Of a stretch of DNA of 64,000 nucleotides, positions 1-8,561 are shown piece by piece. Position 1 is the stretch's first letter, and every line of letters starts with the position of its first letter. Under the pieces are notes generated by a model that had not been told where the DNA came from, did no database searches, and was given only the letters and a program-made list of their open reading frames with translations. Source of the stretch: CAMCXE01 sp046347475 (GTDB taxonomy: Bacteria > Pseudomonadota > Gammaproteobacteria > Pseudomonadales > Cellvibrionaceae); NCBI GenBank assembly GCA_046347475.1, contig JAXMGD010000006.1:1-64000 (forward strand), in the 5' to 3' direction. The position numbers and the translations under genes are program-made.

Positions 1-441
1 TGCGGCAGGCAGGCGCTTCTTGATCGTTTGTTCGAAGTGCTATTAATCCAGCTGATACGGCAACTAATGGAAAAAGGAGGAGCGCAGATTGGCTTGCTTG
101 CAGGGTTGGCGCATCCCCAATTGAGGCAGGCCATAGTTGCTATGCATGAGGCGCCAGAAAAAGATTGGTCGGTGGAGAGCCTTGCGGCGCAAGCGGGTAT
201 GTCTAGAAGTGCTTTTTCAAACCAATTTCGCGAAACTATTGGAGAAACTCCCGCGAGTTACCTTCAACGCTGGCGAATCGGTCTTGTACAAAAATGGTTA
301 AAGAGCGGGCAGCCTCTCAAGCTGATAGTCGAGGAAGCGGGTTACAGTAGTGAGTCGGCACTATCGCGTGCATTTAAATCGCAATGCGGGTGTTCGCCTA
401 CCGAGTGGCTTAAACAGGAGCGTAGCACCCAATACAATTAA
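1..441 (+). CDS. AraC-family transcriptional regulator, 3' part (5' end outside window)
   Basis: The reading frame is open from the first base, so the N-terminus lies upstream of the window. The visible 146 residues hold the end of a cupin-like sensor domain and a complete AraC-type DNA-binding domain with two helix-turn-helix units. The first is around SVESLAAQAGMSRSAFSNQF and the second around LIVEEAGYSSESALSRAF. The spacing and the motif SPTEWLKQE near the end are typical of AraC/XylS regulators that have an AraC_N/cupin_6 sensor. Such proteins usually control a nearby gene in response to a small molecule. The target is not visible here, because the next gene downstream starts about 850 bp away. 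An apparent TTG start at 28 is only an in-frame codon, not a real start. Confidence 0.85.
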   Translation, partial: CGRQALLDRLFEVLLIQLIRQLMEKGGAQIGLLAGLAHPQLRQAIVAMHEAPEKDWSVESLAAQAGMSRSAFSNQFRETIGETPASYLQRWRIGLVQKWLKSGQPLKLIVEEAGYSSESALSRAFKSQCGCSPTEWLKQERSTQYN

Positions 442-1292
442 TAGGGGGCTTCTGGATATTTACTTGGCTTGCCTATGCTGGATTGAATCTGCGGTTTGAT
501 ATGTATTTGTTGGGTTTATATTCTGCAATAAATCGTGCGTGTTCCCTCGCAATTTCGCCTCAGGTGAAATTCTGCTGCCCCCTAAGCACTATTTATTTCT
601 TACCCGCCAATAAGTTGCCCAGATAATCCAGCCTGCCACTATGTGTCTTCCTTGCGGCGGCCGTCATCCATGACGAGTCTTGACCGATTAAACGCTAATA
701 ATCGCAGCCATGATATTTTTTTGGCGTTTTAACTAAGGCTGAAATTTCTCGCCACCTCATGGGTGATTTTTTGACGGAGTTCTTCAGTGTTGTCTACTGC
801 ATTGATAGTTGCTCTGTTCTTCTGCAGGATTGCCGAGTGCCCAGCCTATTAAATGGTGTTGCTGATTGTTATAACCAAAAAATCAAATTTTCCAAACTCC
901 CCTCTCAAAACATCCTAAATGCCATAACCACACCTCCCGCTTAGTTAGATTTTAAATGTATAAGCGATCAATAAAACACCAGTGGCAGTTTTAATCACGC
1001 CTATTGGGTGGGCAGCTTTATTCAGGTGAATTATTTTTTTATCTATTTTTACAGTGTTTTTTATCTATTTTTGGCGTGTGATACCGCTTGCTGCCATTTG
1101 ATCTAAGGAACGCCTAATCCATACAAAAGCCGTTTATACAACTTATAACCAACTCTACTAGGCTCAAATAAAGGGTGGCAAAAACCCTCAGGGCGCGCGA
1201 AAAGCAGCGCCAATTTTTGACTCACATGCGGTACGTTGCGTTTAAGTGCGCACAGCCCGCCGGACATTGGGTATTCGTCCCGGGGATAAAAC
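442..1292. other. intergenic stretch, no supported gene
   Basis: About 850 bp without a convincing coding region. Short open frames on both strands lack a good ribosome binding site and a recognisable protein. Around 1027-1073 a short AT-rich direct repeat is visible: TTTTTTATCTATTTTT occurs twice, about 25 bp apart. The promoter of the lipoprotein gene at 1293 presumably lies in the right half. Confidence 0.5.
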
Positions 1293-3062
1293 ATGAATCA
1301 GTGGAATTGCTTAGGTGCGGCTAAGGTTAAGCTGTGTGGTGTGGTGGGCCTGGTAGCGGTATTAACGGCTTGCGGTGGTGGCGGCAGTAAAAATACTGCG
1401 AGCACGGGAGGTGGCGATCAGACTCCACCGGTTGTTACCGGCAGCAATAACAGCAAAAATACCCTGAGTAGCTCCAGCTCTTCCAGTTCTTCTAGCAGTT
1501 CCAGTTCTACATCGAATTCTTCCTCTAGTTCTTCCTCCAGTTCATCAGGTGCGCTGGTCAATGTTGCTTTAAGCGGCACTATTACTTACGACCGTGTAAC
1601 CCATTTACCTAACGGTGGCCTAAATTACAACGCCATTAATGCCATGCCTGCACGGGGTGTGGTGGTGCAATTAATTGGCAGCCAAAATGAAGTCTTATCC
1701 ACCACTGTGAGTGATGCTCAGGGTGTGTATCAATTTAACGTTAAAGCCAATACCAATGTAAAAGTGCGTGTGCTTGCGCAATTAAAAAATACCAACCCCA
1801 GTTGGGCCGTGGATGTGGCCGACAACACCAATAATAATGCTGGTTATGTATTAGAAGGCAGTTTGGTGAGCAGCGGCAGCAATAGCAGCCAGGTGCGTAA
1901 CTTGCGCGCGGCGAGTGGTTGGGCCAACGGCAGCTACAGCCAAACCCGCGCCGCCGCGCCCTTTGCTATTTTAGATTCTATTTACGACGGTTTATCGCTC
2001 GTTGCTGGTGCAGATTCAAGTCTTAATTTACCTGAGTTACATGTGCGCTGGAGCGAAAATAATGTCTCGGCAACCGGTAATTACGCACTGGGTTTTATCG
2101 GCAGCTCCATGTATTCCAGTTACGACAATACTATTTATATTCTTGGCAAAGAGAATAACGATACCGACGAATATGATCGCGGTGTGATTCAACACGAGTT
2201 GGGGCATTTTATTGAGGATAAACTCTCCCGTAGCGAAAGTTTAGGCGGCGCACATAATTTAGATAGCCGCGTGGATATGCGCGTAGCCTTTGGTGAAGGC
2301 TGGGGCAATGCATTTTCCGGTATGGCCAGTGGCGATAGTGTGTACCGCGATTCCATGGGGGCTACACAAAGCCAAACCTTTAAATTTGATGTGGAAGATA
2401 ACCAGGGTTTTGCCAAGGGTTGGTTTAATGAGCGCTCCATCCACAGTGTGTTGTACGATATTTTTGATAGCAATAACGATGGCGTGGATACGGTTTCGTT
2501 GGGCTTTAAACCTATTTTGGCGGCATTACACAGCAGCGACTATATTAATTTCCCCGGTTTAACCTCTATTTATCCGGCCATTGAGTTAATTAAACGCGCC
2601 AACCCGCAGGCAGAAACTGCTATCAGTGCCCTAATGCAAAACCAAGCTATTTACGGCACGGGTATGTACGGTACAGGCGAAACCAATGATTCCGGCTACA
2701 GCACTATGCTGCCCATTTACGAGCAATTATCGCCTGGCGTCAGCAAAGAGGTGTGCAGTAATAATCATTGGCAAGAAACCAATGGAGCGGATGTACGCCG
2801 CTATTTATTGGTGACTATTCCCAGTGATAATCAATACACCATCAGTGTAAAAGGTGCCGCTAGTACAGACCCTGATTTACGCCTCTGGCGCAATGGTAAA
2901 TTTTCGCTGCAATCCACTTTAGATAAAGCGGGTTTAGAAACCGTCAGCAAAAAACTTAATCAAGGCGTCTATACCCTTGAAGTGTACGATTCCACTAATG
3001 CCGACGACGACCCAAATACCGGTGGCAAAATGTGTTTTTCAGTGAGTTTAACCCAGGGATAA
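1293..3062 (+). CDS. polyserine lipoprotein with HExxH metallopeptidase-like domain
   Basis: The 589-residue product begins with a lipoprotein signal peptide whose lipobox is LTAC, followed by a Gly-rich stretch and an interrupted polyserine linker (about residues 62-88). A carboxypeptidase-regulatory-like beta domain appears to follow (about 95-165). The central domain contains HELGH at about residue 300 and GEGWGN about 35 residues later. This arrangement fits a gluzincin-type zinc site, with two His in the first motif and a Glu in the second. The C-terminal 100 residues resemble a pre-peptidase C-terminal (PPC) beta domain. The likely role is a cell-surface zinc peptidase; substrate unknown. 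The gene at 3067 starts only 4 bp after its stop codon, so the two are probably co-transcribed. Peptidase activity is inferred from the motifs only. Confidence 0.8.
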   Translation: MNQWNCLGAAKVKLCGVVGLVAVLTACGGGGSKNTASTGGGDQTPPVVTGSNNSKNTLSSSSSSSSSSSSSSTSNSSSSSSSSSSGALVNVALSGTITYDRVTHLPNGGLNYNAINAMPARGVVVQLIGSQNEVLSTTVSDAQGVYQFNVKANTNVKVRVLAQLKNTNPSWAVDVADNTNNNAGYVLEGSLVSSGSNSSQVRNLRAASGWANGSYSQTRAAAPFAILDSIYDGLSLVAGADSSLNLPELHVRWSENNVSATGNYALGFIGSSMYSSYDNTIYILGKENNDTDEYDRGVIQHELGHFIEDKLSRSESLGGAHNLDSRVDMRVAFGEGWGNAFSGMASGDSVYRDSMGATQSQTFKFDVEDNQGFAKGWFNERSIHSVLYDIFDSNNDGVDTVSLGFKPILAALHSSDYINFPGLTSIYPAIELIKRANPQAETAISALMQNQAIYGTGMYGTGETNDSGYSTMLPIYEQLSPGVSKEVCSNNHWQETNGADVRRYLLVTIPSDNQYTISVKGAASTDPDLRLWRNGKFSLQSTLDKAGLETVSKKLNQGVYTLEVYDSTNADDDPNTGGKMCFSVSLTQG

Positions 3063-3066
3063 TTGT

Positions 3067-3627
3067 ATGAAATTAATAAGCCTTATTATTATCGCCGCCA
3101 GCCAGATCGCCTTGAGTGCACAGGCAGGAGTAGGGGAGTTAAATTTTACTGCCTTAAGTAAACCCAGCGTGTTTAATCCTACGGCTGTACATGCCCACGG
3201 GTGCGCGCGCAAACCCGGTGCAGAAATTGCCATCAGCGGCCGTGAATTTTTTAATTTACAGCCGGGCCAGGTAGATAATTTGGCGGTGGATTTAACCGGC
3301 ACTGTCGGGCAAAAACTCAGCGTGCGCATCAGCGCGGAAACTAAAGGCCTGTTGTTGCAAGGGCCGCAGTCTATTGATTTGGCAGTGGGCCCTGAGCAGG
3401 TAGCGAGTTTTAATCTGCCTGTTAAAGCGCTGTTAGATGGCCGTTGGGTTATTAATTTAATTGTGCAAAGCGAAACCGCCGATGGCGAAGTGGCTGGCCG
3501 CGCCTTGGCGCTGGTGGTGCAGGTGGGCAATATGCAGCTGGTGGGTGGCGGCCAACAAAAAGCTACCCAGAGTGATTCGGCTGGCGCCCCGGTTATTGTG
3601 CTGCCTGCCGCGGAGGAAATCCTGTAA
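3067..3627 (+). CDS. secreted hypothetical protein, partner of the upstream lipoprotein
   Basis: A 186-residue protein with a clear N-terminal signal peptide ending near AQA (about residue 20). The remainder is rich in beta-forming residues, with hydrophilic alternation typical of an Ig-like or bacterial beta-sandwich fold. I do not recognise a family. It has single Cys and His residues near the mature N-terminus (HAHGCARK) and a polar C-terminal tail. It follows the HExxH lipoprotein by 4 bp, so it is almost certainly in the same operon. It may be an accessory, inhibitor or chaperone-like partner of that protein, but this is inferred from position alone. Confidence 0.7.
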   Translation: MKLISLIIIAASQIALSAQAGVGELNFTALSKPSVFNPTAVHAHGCARKPGAEIAISGREFFNLQPGQVDNLAVDLTGTVGQKLSVRISAETKGLLLQGPQSIDLAVGPEQVASFNLPVKALLDGRWVINLIVQSETADGEVAGRALALVVQVGNMQLVGGGQQKATQSDSAGAPVIVLPAAEEIL

Positions 3628-3802
3628 TGTTCACAGGTATTTGTGGCAGTGGTTAATGGGTATTTAACTATGCACAGCAATTTATGATGTTGGCGACACA
3701 ATAAATCGTGCTGATCTTTAGTGTTGTCACGCCGCTAAAACAGGCGAAAATGACCGGGTCATCTTGTTTTATCAAAACCTACGACGGCATCCAAGCCTGT
3801 TT

Positions 3803-3930
3803 TACTAGCTGTACGGAAGCAATGAATACACATTTTTTCAGACCGTCAAAAAGAGGGACCTTTTTGACGAGCCTGCACGGATGTATTCACGGCGTGTCTG
3901 AAATAATGTGTATTCATTGCTGGTGCCTAG
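3803..3930 (-). repeat. palindromic interspersed repeat (copy 1 of the 125-bp family)
   Basis: This copy reads in the opposite orientation to the copies at 15827 and 39376. The outer arms are about 25 bp long (GCAATGAATACACATnATTT and its complement), and an inner hairpin has the form CGTCAAAAAG...CTTTTTGACG. Its left flank (TACTAGCTGTACGGAAGC) matches the right flank of the 15827 copy. Its right flank (TAGGCACCAGC in complement) matches the left flank of the 39376 copy. These matches set the ends of the element. No open reading frame is present, so it is best described as a non-autonomous MITE-like or REP-like element. Confidence 0.85.
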
Positions 3931-3995
3931 ATAGTATTACCCCGGCACGAAAAATCGCCGGTTTAATAGGGCACTAAAAACCAGTGCTATTAGAT

Positions 3996-6900
3996 TTAAA
4001 CGCTTGCCATTGTCTGCGCAAGCGTTTTCGCAGCCGTAAAATCTGTTTTACCCGAACCTAATTTGGGCAATTGCGGCACCAGGCACCACTGGCTGGGAAT
4101 GGCCAGGGGGTTTAGGCCTGCAGCCTGCAATTGTTGCCGCAAAGTATCCGTTTCTAACGGCACCTCGTGCAGGGCAATTAATTTCTCGCCTTTTTTATCG
4201 TCGGGCAGATTAATGACCACCACATCAATTTCCGGGTTGTTAATCTGCTCTTTTATGGCGGTTTCCACCTGGGTCAGGCTAATCATCTCACCGCCTATTT
4301 TGGCAAAGCGCGAGTAGCGATCGACGATAAAAATAAAACCGTCTTCATCTATGTAACCTTTGTCTCCGGTGACATACCAACGCATGCCGTCGATTTCTTT
4401 AATGGCGCTAGCGGTTTTTTCGGGGTTATTTAAATAACCCACCATTACCTGGGGGCCACCAATTAATATCATGCCCGCCTCACCGGTGGGTAGTTCACTA
4501 AAAGTCTGTGGGTCAACAATTTTTACGCTGGTGCCCGGCAGTGGCATGCCGACGGAGCCTGCGCGCTGGCCCACTTGGGTCTGCCAGCTTTCCAACTCTA
4601 ATTTATCCGGCAAGTTTACACTGGCCACTGGAGCTACTTCTGTGGCGCCGTAACCTTCGTAAATAGCGATATTAAATTTCTGGCTAAACCCGCTGCGCAC
4701 TTCGGCGTGTAATTTTTCCGCACCCGCGACGACAAAACGCAGGCTATTTAACATCAGCGGTTGTATTTTAGTGTTGCGCACATAGAGGCGCAAAAAGGTG
4801 CTGGTGCCAAATAAAATAGTGGCGCGGTAGGTGGCTATGGCTTTGGCGCTGCCTAATACATCGGTGGGGTCGGCGTGGCATACCATGGGCAGGCCTTGCA
4901 CCAGGGGCAAAAACTGCGTGACGGTTAAACCAAAGGCGTGAAAAAGCGGCAAATTGGCCATCACCACATCATTGTCTTCCATATTTAATACGTCGGTAAT
5001 TTGTTTGACGTTGGCCAATAAATTTTTGTGGCTGATTTGTACGCCTTTAGGTGCGCCTTCGCTGCCGCTGGAAAATAACACCACCGCACAGGCCTCAGGC
5101 GTAACCGGGGTGATAAATAATTTGTGCAACAGCCAGGCCGGTAAGAGGCGTACCCACACAAGGGTGATGAGTTTTTCGCGCGGGGTAATATGTTTGGCGA
5201 ACTCCTCCAATTTAATTAGTTGCACACCGCTGAGCATGTCTTCCAGTGGCATGCCCTTAGCCGCTAATTTTGTTAAAAAGCGCTCAGAGGTATACACAGT
5301 GCGAATACCCGCCTGCTCCAAGGCCGAACGCAAGGCTTCTTGGCTGGCGGTGTAATTTAAATTAACCAGGGTTTTACCGCTGAATAATACGGCCATGTTA
5401 CAAATAACACCGGCCGCACCCGTAGGCAGTAACACGCCTACGCTGGATTCCGGCAGTTGTTTGATGCGTTTGGCAAAAGTAATGGCGGCCGTGAGTAATT
5501 TGCCGCCACTTAATTCTGCGCCCATGGTGTCAAATAATTGCGTTTGGCCCGCTTTCTTTTTTAAGCTGTTGACCATGGATTGGCTTAAATTGCCTAAATT
5601 ATCGATATATTCCTGCCAGGAGCTGATGGATAAATCCAGTACGCGGCGTTTGACTATATCGGCAGTGGTGGTTTTAGCCAGCGGCTGGCCAAAGGCAACA
5701 ATTAAATCTCGTGTTAAACCGGCATTGGATTCTTTTTTTAAGCGGTTGGATGAGCGACTAAATTGACTGCCCCAGAGGCCGCGTAAATAAAACGGCACAA
5801 TTACAACATCATCGCCCACCTGGCTGCAGGCCCGCTCAAATCCTTTGCGAAACTCACCTAAATGGCCGGTGCGGCTGATGGAGCCTTCTGGGAATAAACA
5901 CACCACTTCGCCGTTATTTAATGCTGTGGCCACATCATCAAGGGCCTTGCGGCTGCGGGCGCCCGGCTCAATGGGAATACAGCCGAATAAATCAAAAAAC
6001 CATTTTAAAAACCAGCGCGAATAAATACTGCGAATCATCACAAATCGCACGGGGCGGGGGCTGGCTAATTGCAATATTCCCCAGTCGATCCAACTGACGT
6101 GGTTGCCCAGCATTAATACACCGCCTTGGGGCGGGATATTTTTAATGCCCTGCGCCGCGATGTTATAGCGGCGCGTTAATATGTAGCCGAGGGCTGCGCG
6201 CATAAAACTCTGCGGCAATTGCCATACGGTGTAGCAGCAGCCAATTAGGGCTACCCAAGCGATTAATTGCAGCAGGGTTTTGCTGCTTAAATTCAACAGG
6301 CTGAATAAAAAAGTGAGGCCTAAGAAACTGAGCATTACCACGTTTTGCACCCAGTTATTCGCAGCCAGGGTGCGGCCTAATTCATCGCTTTTGGCGTTAA
6401 ATTGAATCAGTGCGTTCAGCGGTACAGTAAATAGGCCACCGCAAAAGCCTACCAATAAAAAAATCAGTGTAAATGCGCTAAAACTGTGTAAAAACGTCAA
6501 CACTGCAAGGCCTAAGGCAATGCCCAAAGCGCCCATAGGTAAAAGGCCGGTGTCGATATAGTTTTTTGAGACGCGCCCGGCCACATAGGAGCCCAGCGCA
6601 ATACCTATACCCGTGCAGGCTAAAATACCTTGCACGGCGATGGTGTTGTCCAGGCCTAATTCTTCTTTTACAAAAGCTGGAAAGGCCGCCAGCATGACTT
6701 GGCCTACACCCCAAAAGGTGGCCAAACCAATAATGGATAAACGAATACTGCGGCTGTGTTTTAAAGGCGCTAGATCGTCTTTAAAACTTTGGCCGGATAA
6801 AAAACGGCCCCAGGGAAAGGTTTCGGTTTTAATACTCGGCGCCTGCGCGGGCAGGCGATAGAGCATGGCCACTTCAATTAATGAATTGAAGACTAATAAC

Positions 6901-7454
6901 CAACCAACCGGTGCAATGGCGCGCAGCACATCGGCCTCGCTGGTGGCGCCTTTAGGGTAGAGAATTTCAAACGCAATGGAGTAGGCAAAAATACCGCCTA
7001 AAATCGCGATCATAGACACTGCCGACATAACCCCATTGGCCTGGCCTAAACGCTCTTTGCCGAATAATTCTTTTAAATAGCCGTATTTGGCGGGCGAATA
7101 AATAGTGGCTTGCGCCGCCAGCAGCAGCGTCATACTAAACGCTGGCCAAAACCAGCCTAAATAATAAAACAACGTAATTAATAGGGTGAGCCCCACCGCC
7201 GCCCAAGCGGCAATTTGCATCACGCGGGTTTTGCGGTATTGATCGGATAGGTAGCCCGAGGGGCTTAAGAGAATAATAAACGGGATCAGCATCATTGCGT
7301 TGACCAGCGCTGTTAAGGCTACTTGCTGGGGGCCATCGTGGAGTTTAAATACGGTGTTTTGCACAATAATTTTGTGCCCTAAATCCACGAACGCATTTAA
7401 AAACGCCGCAATAAACAGCGGCCAACTGCCAGGGGTTTGGCTGATTTTGGGCAT
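3996..7454 (-). CDS. aas: LplT-PlsC-Aas fusion: lysophospholipid transporter / acyltransferase / acyl-ACP synthetase
   Basis: The 1152-residue inner-membrane protein has three parts. Residues 1 to about 415 form a 12-helix major-facilitator domain like LplT, which flips lysophospholipids inwards. Residues about 430-620 form a PlsC-type acyltransferase, with NHVSWID (about 451) and FPEGSISRTG (about 521) as the acyl-acceptor and phosphate-binding motifs. Residues about 640-1152 form an AMP-dependent acyl-ACP synthetase, with the P-loop-like SSGSEGAPKG (about 795), YGATE (about 936) and TGDKGYIDEDGF. In E. coli the same pathway is split between lplT and aas. It recycles 2-acyl-lysophosphatidylethanolamine to the intact phospholipid. 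The start ATG is preceded by AAGGA. The gene is transcribed alone on the minus strand. Confidence 0.92.
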   Translation of the reverse strand: MPKISQTPGSWPLFIAAFLNAFVDLGHKIIVQNTVFKLHDGPQQVALTALVNAMMLIPFIILLSPSGYLSDQYRKTRVMQIAAWAAVGLTLLITLFYYLGWFWPAFSMTLLLAAQATIYSPAKYGYLKELFGKERLGQANGVMSAVSMIAILGGIFAYSIAFEILYPKGATSEADVLRAIAPVGWLLVFNSLIEVAMLYRLPAQAPSIKTETFPWGRFLSGQSFKDDLAPLKHSRSIRLSIIGLATFWGVGQVMLAAFPAFVKEELGLDNTIAVQGILACTGIGIALGSYVAGRVSKNYIDTGLLPMGALGIALGLAVLTFLHSFSAFTLIFLLVGFCGGLFTVPLNALIQFNAKSDELGRTLAANNWVQNVVMLSFLGLTFLFSLLNLSSKTLLQLIAWVALIGCCYTVWQLPQSFMRAALGYILTRRYNIAAQGIKNIPPQGGVLMLGNHVSWIDWGILQLASPRPVRFVMIRSIYSRWFLKWFFDLFGCIPIEPGARSRKALDDVATALNNGEVVCLFPEGSISRTGHLGEFRKGFERACSQVGDDVVIVPFYLRGLWGSQFSRSSNRLKKESNAGLTRDLIVAFGQPLAKTTTADIVKRRVLDLSISSWQEYIDNLGNLSQSMVNSLKKKAGQTQLFDTMGAELSGGKLLTAAITFAKRIKQLPESSVGVLLPTGAAGVICNMAVLFSGKTLVNLNYTASQEALRSALEQAGIRTVYTSERFLTKLAAKGMPLEDMLSGVQLIKLEEFAKHITPREKLITLVWVRLLPAWLLHKLFITPVTPEACAVVLFSSGSEGAPKGVQISHKNLLANVKQITDVLNMEDNDVVMANLPLFHAFGLTVTQFLPLVQGLPMVCHADPTDVLGSAKAIATYRATILFGTSTFLRLYVRNTKIQPLMLNSLRFVVAGAEKLHAEVRSGFSQKFNIAIYEGYGATEVAPVASVNLPDKLELESWQTQVGQRAGSVGMPLPGTSVKIVDPQTFSELPTGEAGMILIGGPQVMVGYLNNPEKTASAIKEIDGMRWYVTGDKGYIDEDGFIFIVDRYSRFAKIGGEMISLTQVETAIKEQINNPEIDVVVINLPDDKKGEKLIALHEVPLETDTLRQQLQAAGLNPLAIPSQWCLVPQLPKLGSGKTDFTAAKTLAQTMASV

Positions 7455-7584
7455 GGGAGGTCCTTAACACTAAAATAGGTGAAGAGACCGGAAGTGTACC
7501 TTAGCAGGGCGGGTTTTGCTTAAGCTTGATGTTTATTAAGGTAAGCAAACTGTAGTTGAGATTCTTTGAGGAAAGGGACTGTCG

Positions 7585-7671
7585 ATGATGAGACGTTCCC
7601 AGGAGGGGATTTCGGGACTATTTAGCACTGATGCGCTCCACAACTTTATGTGGATGGGAAATGGGAAGTAA
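7585..7671 (+). CDS. possible 28-residue small protein
   Basis: A short frame starts with two consecutive ATG codons preceded at a good distance by GAGGAAAGGGA, a strong Shine-Dalgarno sequence. The peptide contains Arg-Arg near the start and an aromatic, Met-rich end (FMWMGNGK). It sits alone between two minus-strand genes. Downstream, at about 7686-7713, a stem of the form GCTGGGC/GCCCAGC is followed further on by a T run. I do not recognise the peptide. The only support for it being real is the ribosome binding site. Confidence 0.25.
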   Translation: MMRRSQEGISGLFSTDALHNFMWMGNGK

Positions 7672-7752
7672 ATACTTTTTAGGTTGCTGGGCTAATGAGT
7701 TTTGCCCAGCAGCGAATAGGCTCATCCTTGAGTTTTTTTTGGCGACGGAAAG

Positions 7753-8446
7753 CTATGGGCGAATTCGCTTCCAGCCAAGAGATTTTAGATAGAGAGCAAC
7801 ATTTTCAGCGCAGTTGGCGCCAGCGGGAACGCTAGATGTGCATAGCTTAGGTGTGCCAGTTCCACCTCGTAAGGACATGCGCATTACGGAGTACATTACC
7901 TCATCATAACTTAAGACAAACTCACCGGGGCAATCCGTTCCGTGAAGGTAGCTACAAATCGGCGTATCGGTCCCGCCCGATCCTTTGTCGCCATGGCAAT
8001 TAAAACACGCGCCGTTACCAAGAGTTTTATACAGATCTTCGCCAGCCGTTATTTTTTCGTTTAACGATATTAAGTAGGCGGTTGTGTTGCGCGCGAAATC
8101 ATTATTGACTGTGCAGCTGCTGTGGTTCATATCGATTGTGGGAATAATGCGGGTTAAATCCGCCTCTGTATATAAACGCGGGTCTAACCCTGTGCTTGTG
8201 CCTCCTTGTCCGAGAATGCCATGGCAGCCTGCACAGCTAGCTTCAAAAATACTTTTACCGACCAGTGCGTCGCCGCTGCCGGATGATGAGCTGGAGCTGG
8301 AGGAACTAGAGCTGGAAGACGAATTAGAGCTTGAAGTAGAGGAGGAGCTAGAACTTGCCGTTGAGCTAATGGGGCTAAAACCTACACAAGCAGTTAAAGA
8401 CAGCGCGGCAAAAAAAATAAACCGCTAACGAAGAAAAAATGCGCAT
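7753..8446 (-). pseudogene. diheme c-type cytochrome lipoprotein with polyserine linker, frameshifted in a T8 run
   Basis: An ATG at 8446, preceded by AGGGA, opens a signal-peptide frame. It goes out of frame at a run of eight T on the coding strand (8410-8417). Removing one T joins it to a long frame that continues the lipoprotein signal (AALSLTAC), then a polyserine linker (about 8281-8355), a first heme site CAGCH (8221-8235) and a second, CFNCH (about 8000). The C-terminal end SLGWKRIRP matches the intact paralogue at 8562. Without the shift the long frame has no ATG start. It could be a phase-variable gene switched by slippage, a decayed duplicate, or a sequencing error in the homopolymer. 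An intact product would be a periplasm-facing, outer-membrane-anchored electron carrier. Confidence 0.75.
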
Positions 8447-8502
8447 ATAAATCCCTGAAAAATACCTGTTTGAACAAAGTGAAGAATATCTAGGATAGAA
8501 AT

Positions 8503-8533
8503 AAAAAACCCAAGCTATTGAAAGCCTGGGTGT
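8503..8533 (-). terminator. intrinsic terminator after the triheme cytochrome gene
   Basis: On the minus strand the sequence forms an imperfect stem CCCAGGCT/AGCTTGGG, followed by six T residues. It lies about 30 bp after the stop codon of the cytochrome gene ending at 8562 and before the start of the frameshifted paralogue. The two are therefore probably separate transcription units. Confidence 0.7.
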
Positions 8534-8561
8534 TTGCGTGACCATTAATTTAGTTTTGTGG

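Noticed and set aside
759..944. 61-residue frame in the first intergenic region
   Set aside because: No ribosome binding site and amino-acid composition unlike a protein; considered chance.
2189..2562. Short frames inside the HExxH lipoprotein gene
   Set aside because: Shadows of the main frame on other strands or frames.
8084..8428. Glu/Leu-rich plus-strand frame opposite the cytochrome genes
   Set aside because: It is the complement of the polyserine codons (Ser codons read in reverse give Glu and Leu), so it is a shadow, as are similar frames at 9079 and 62466.
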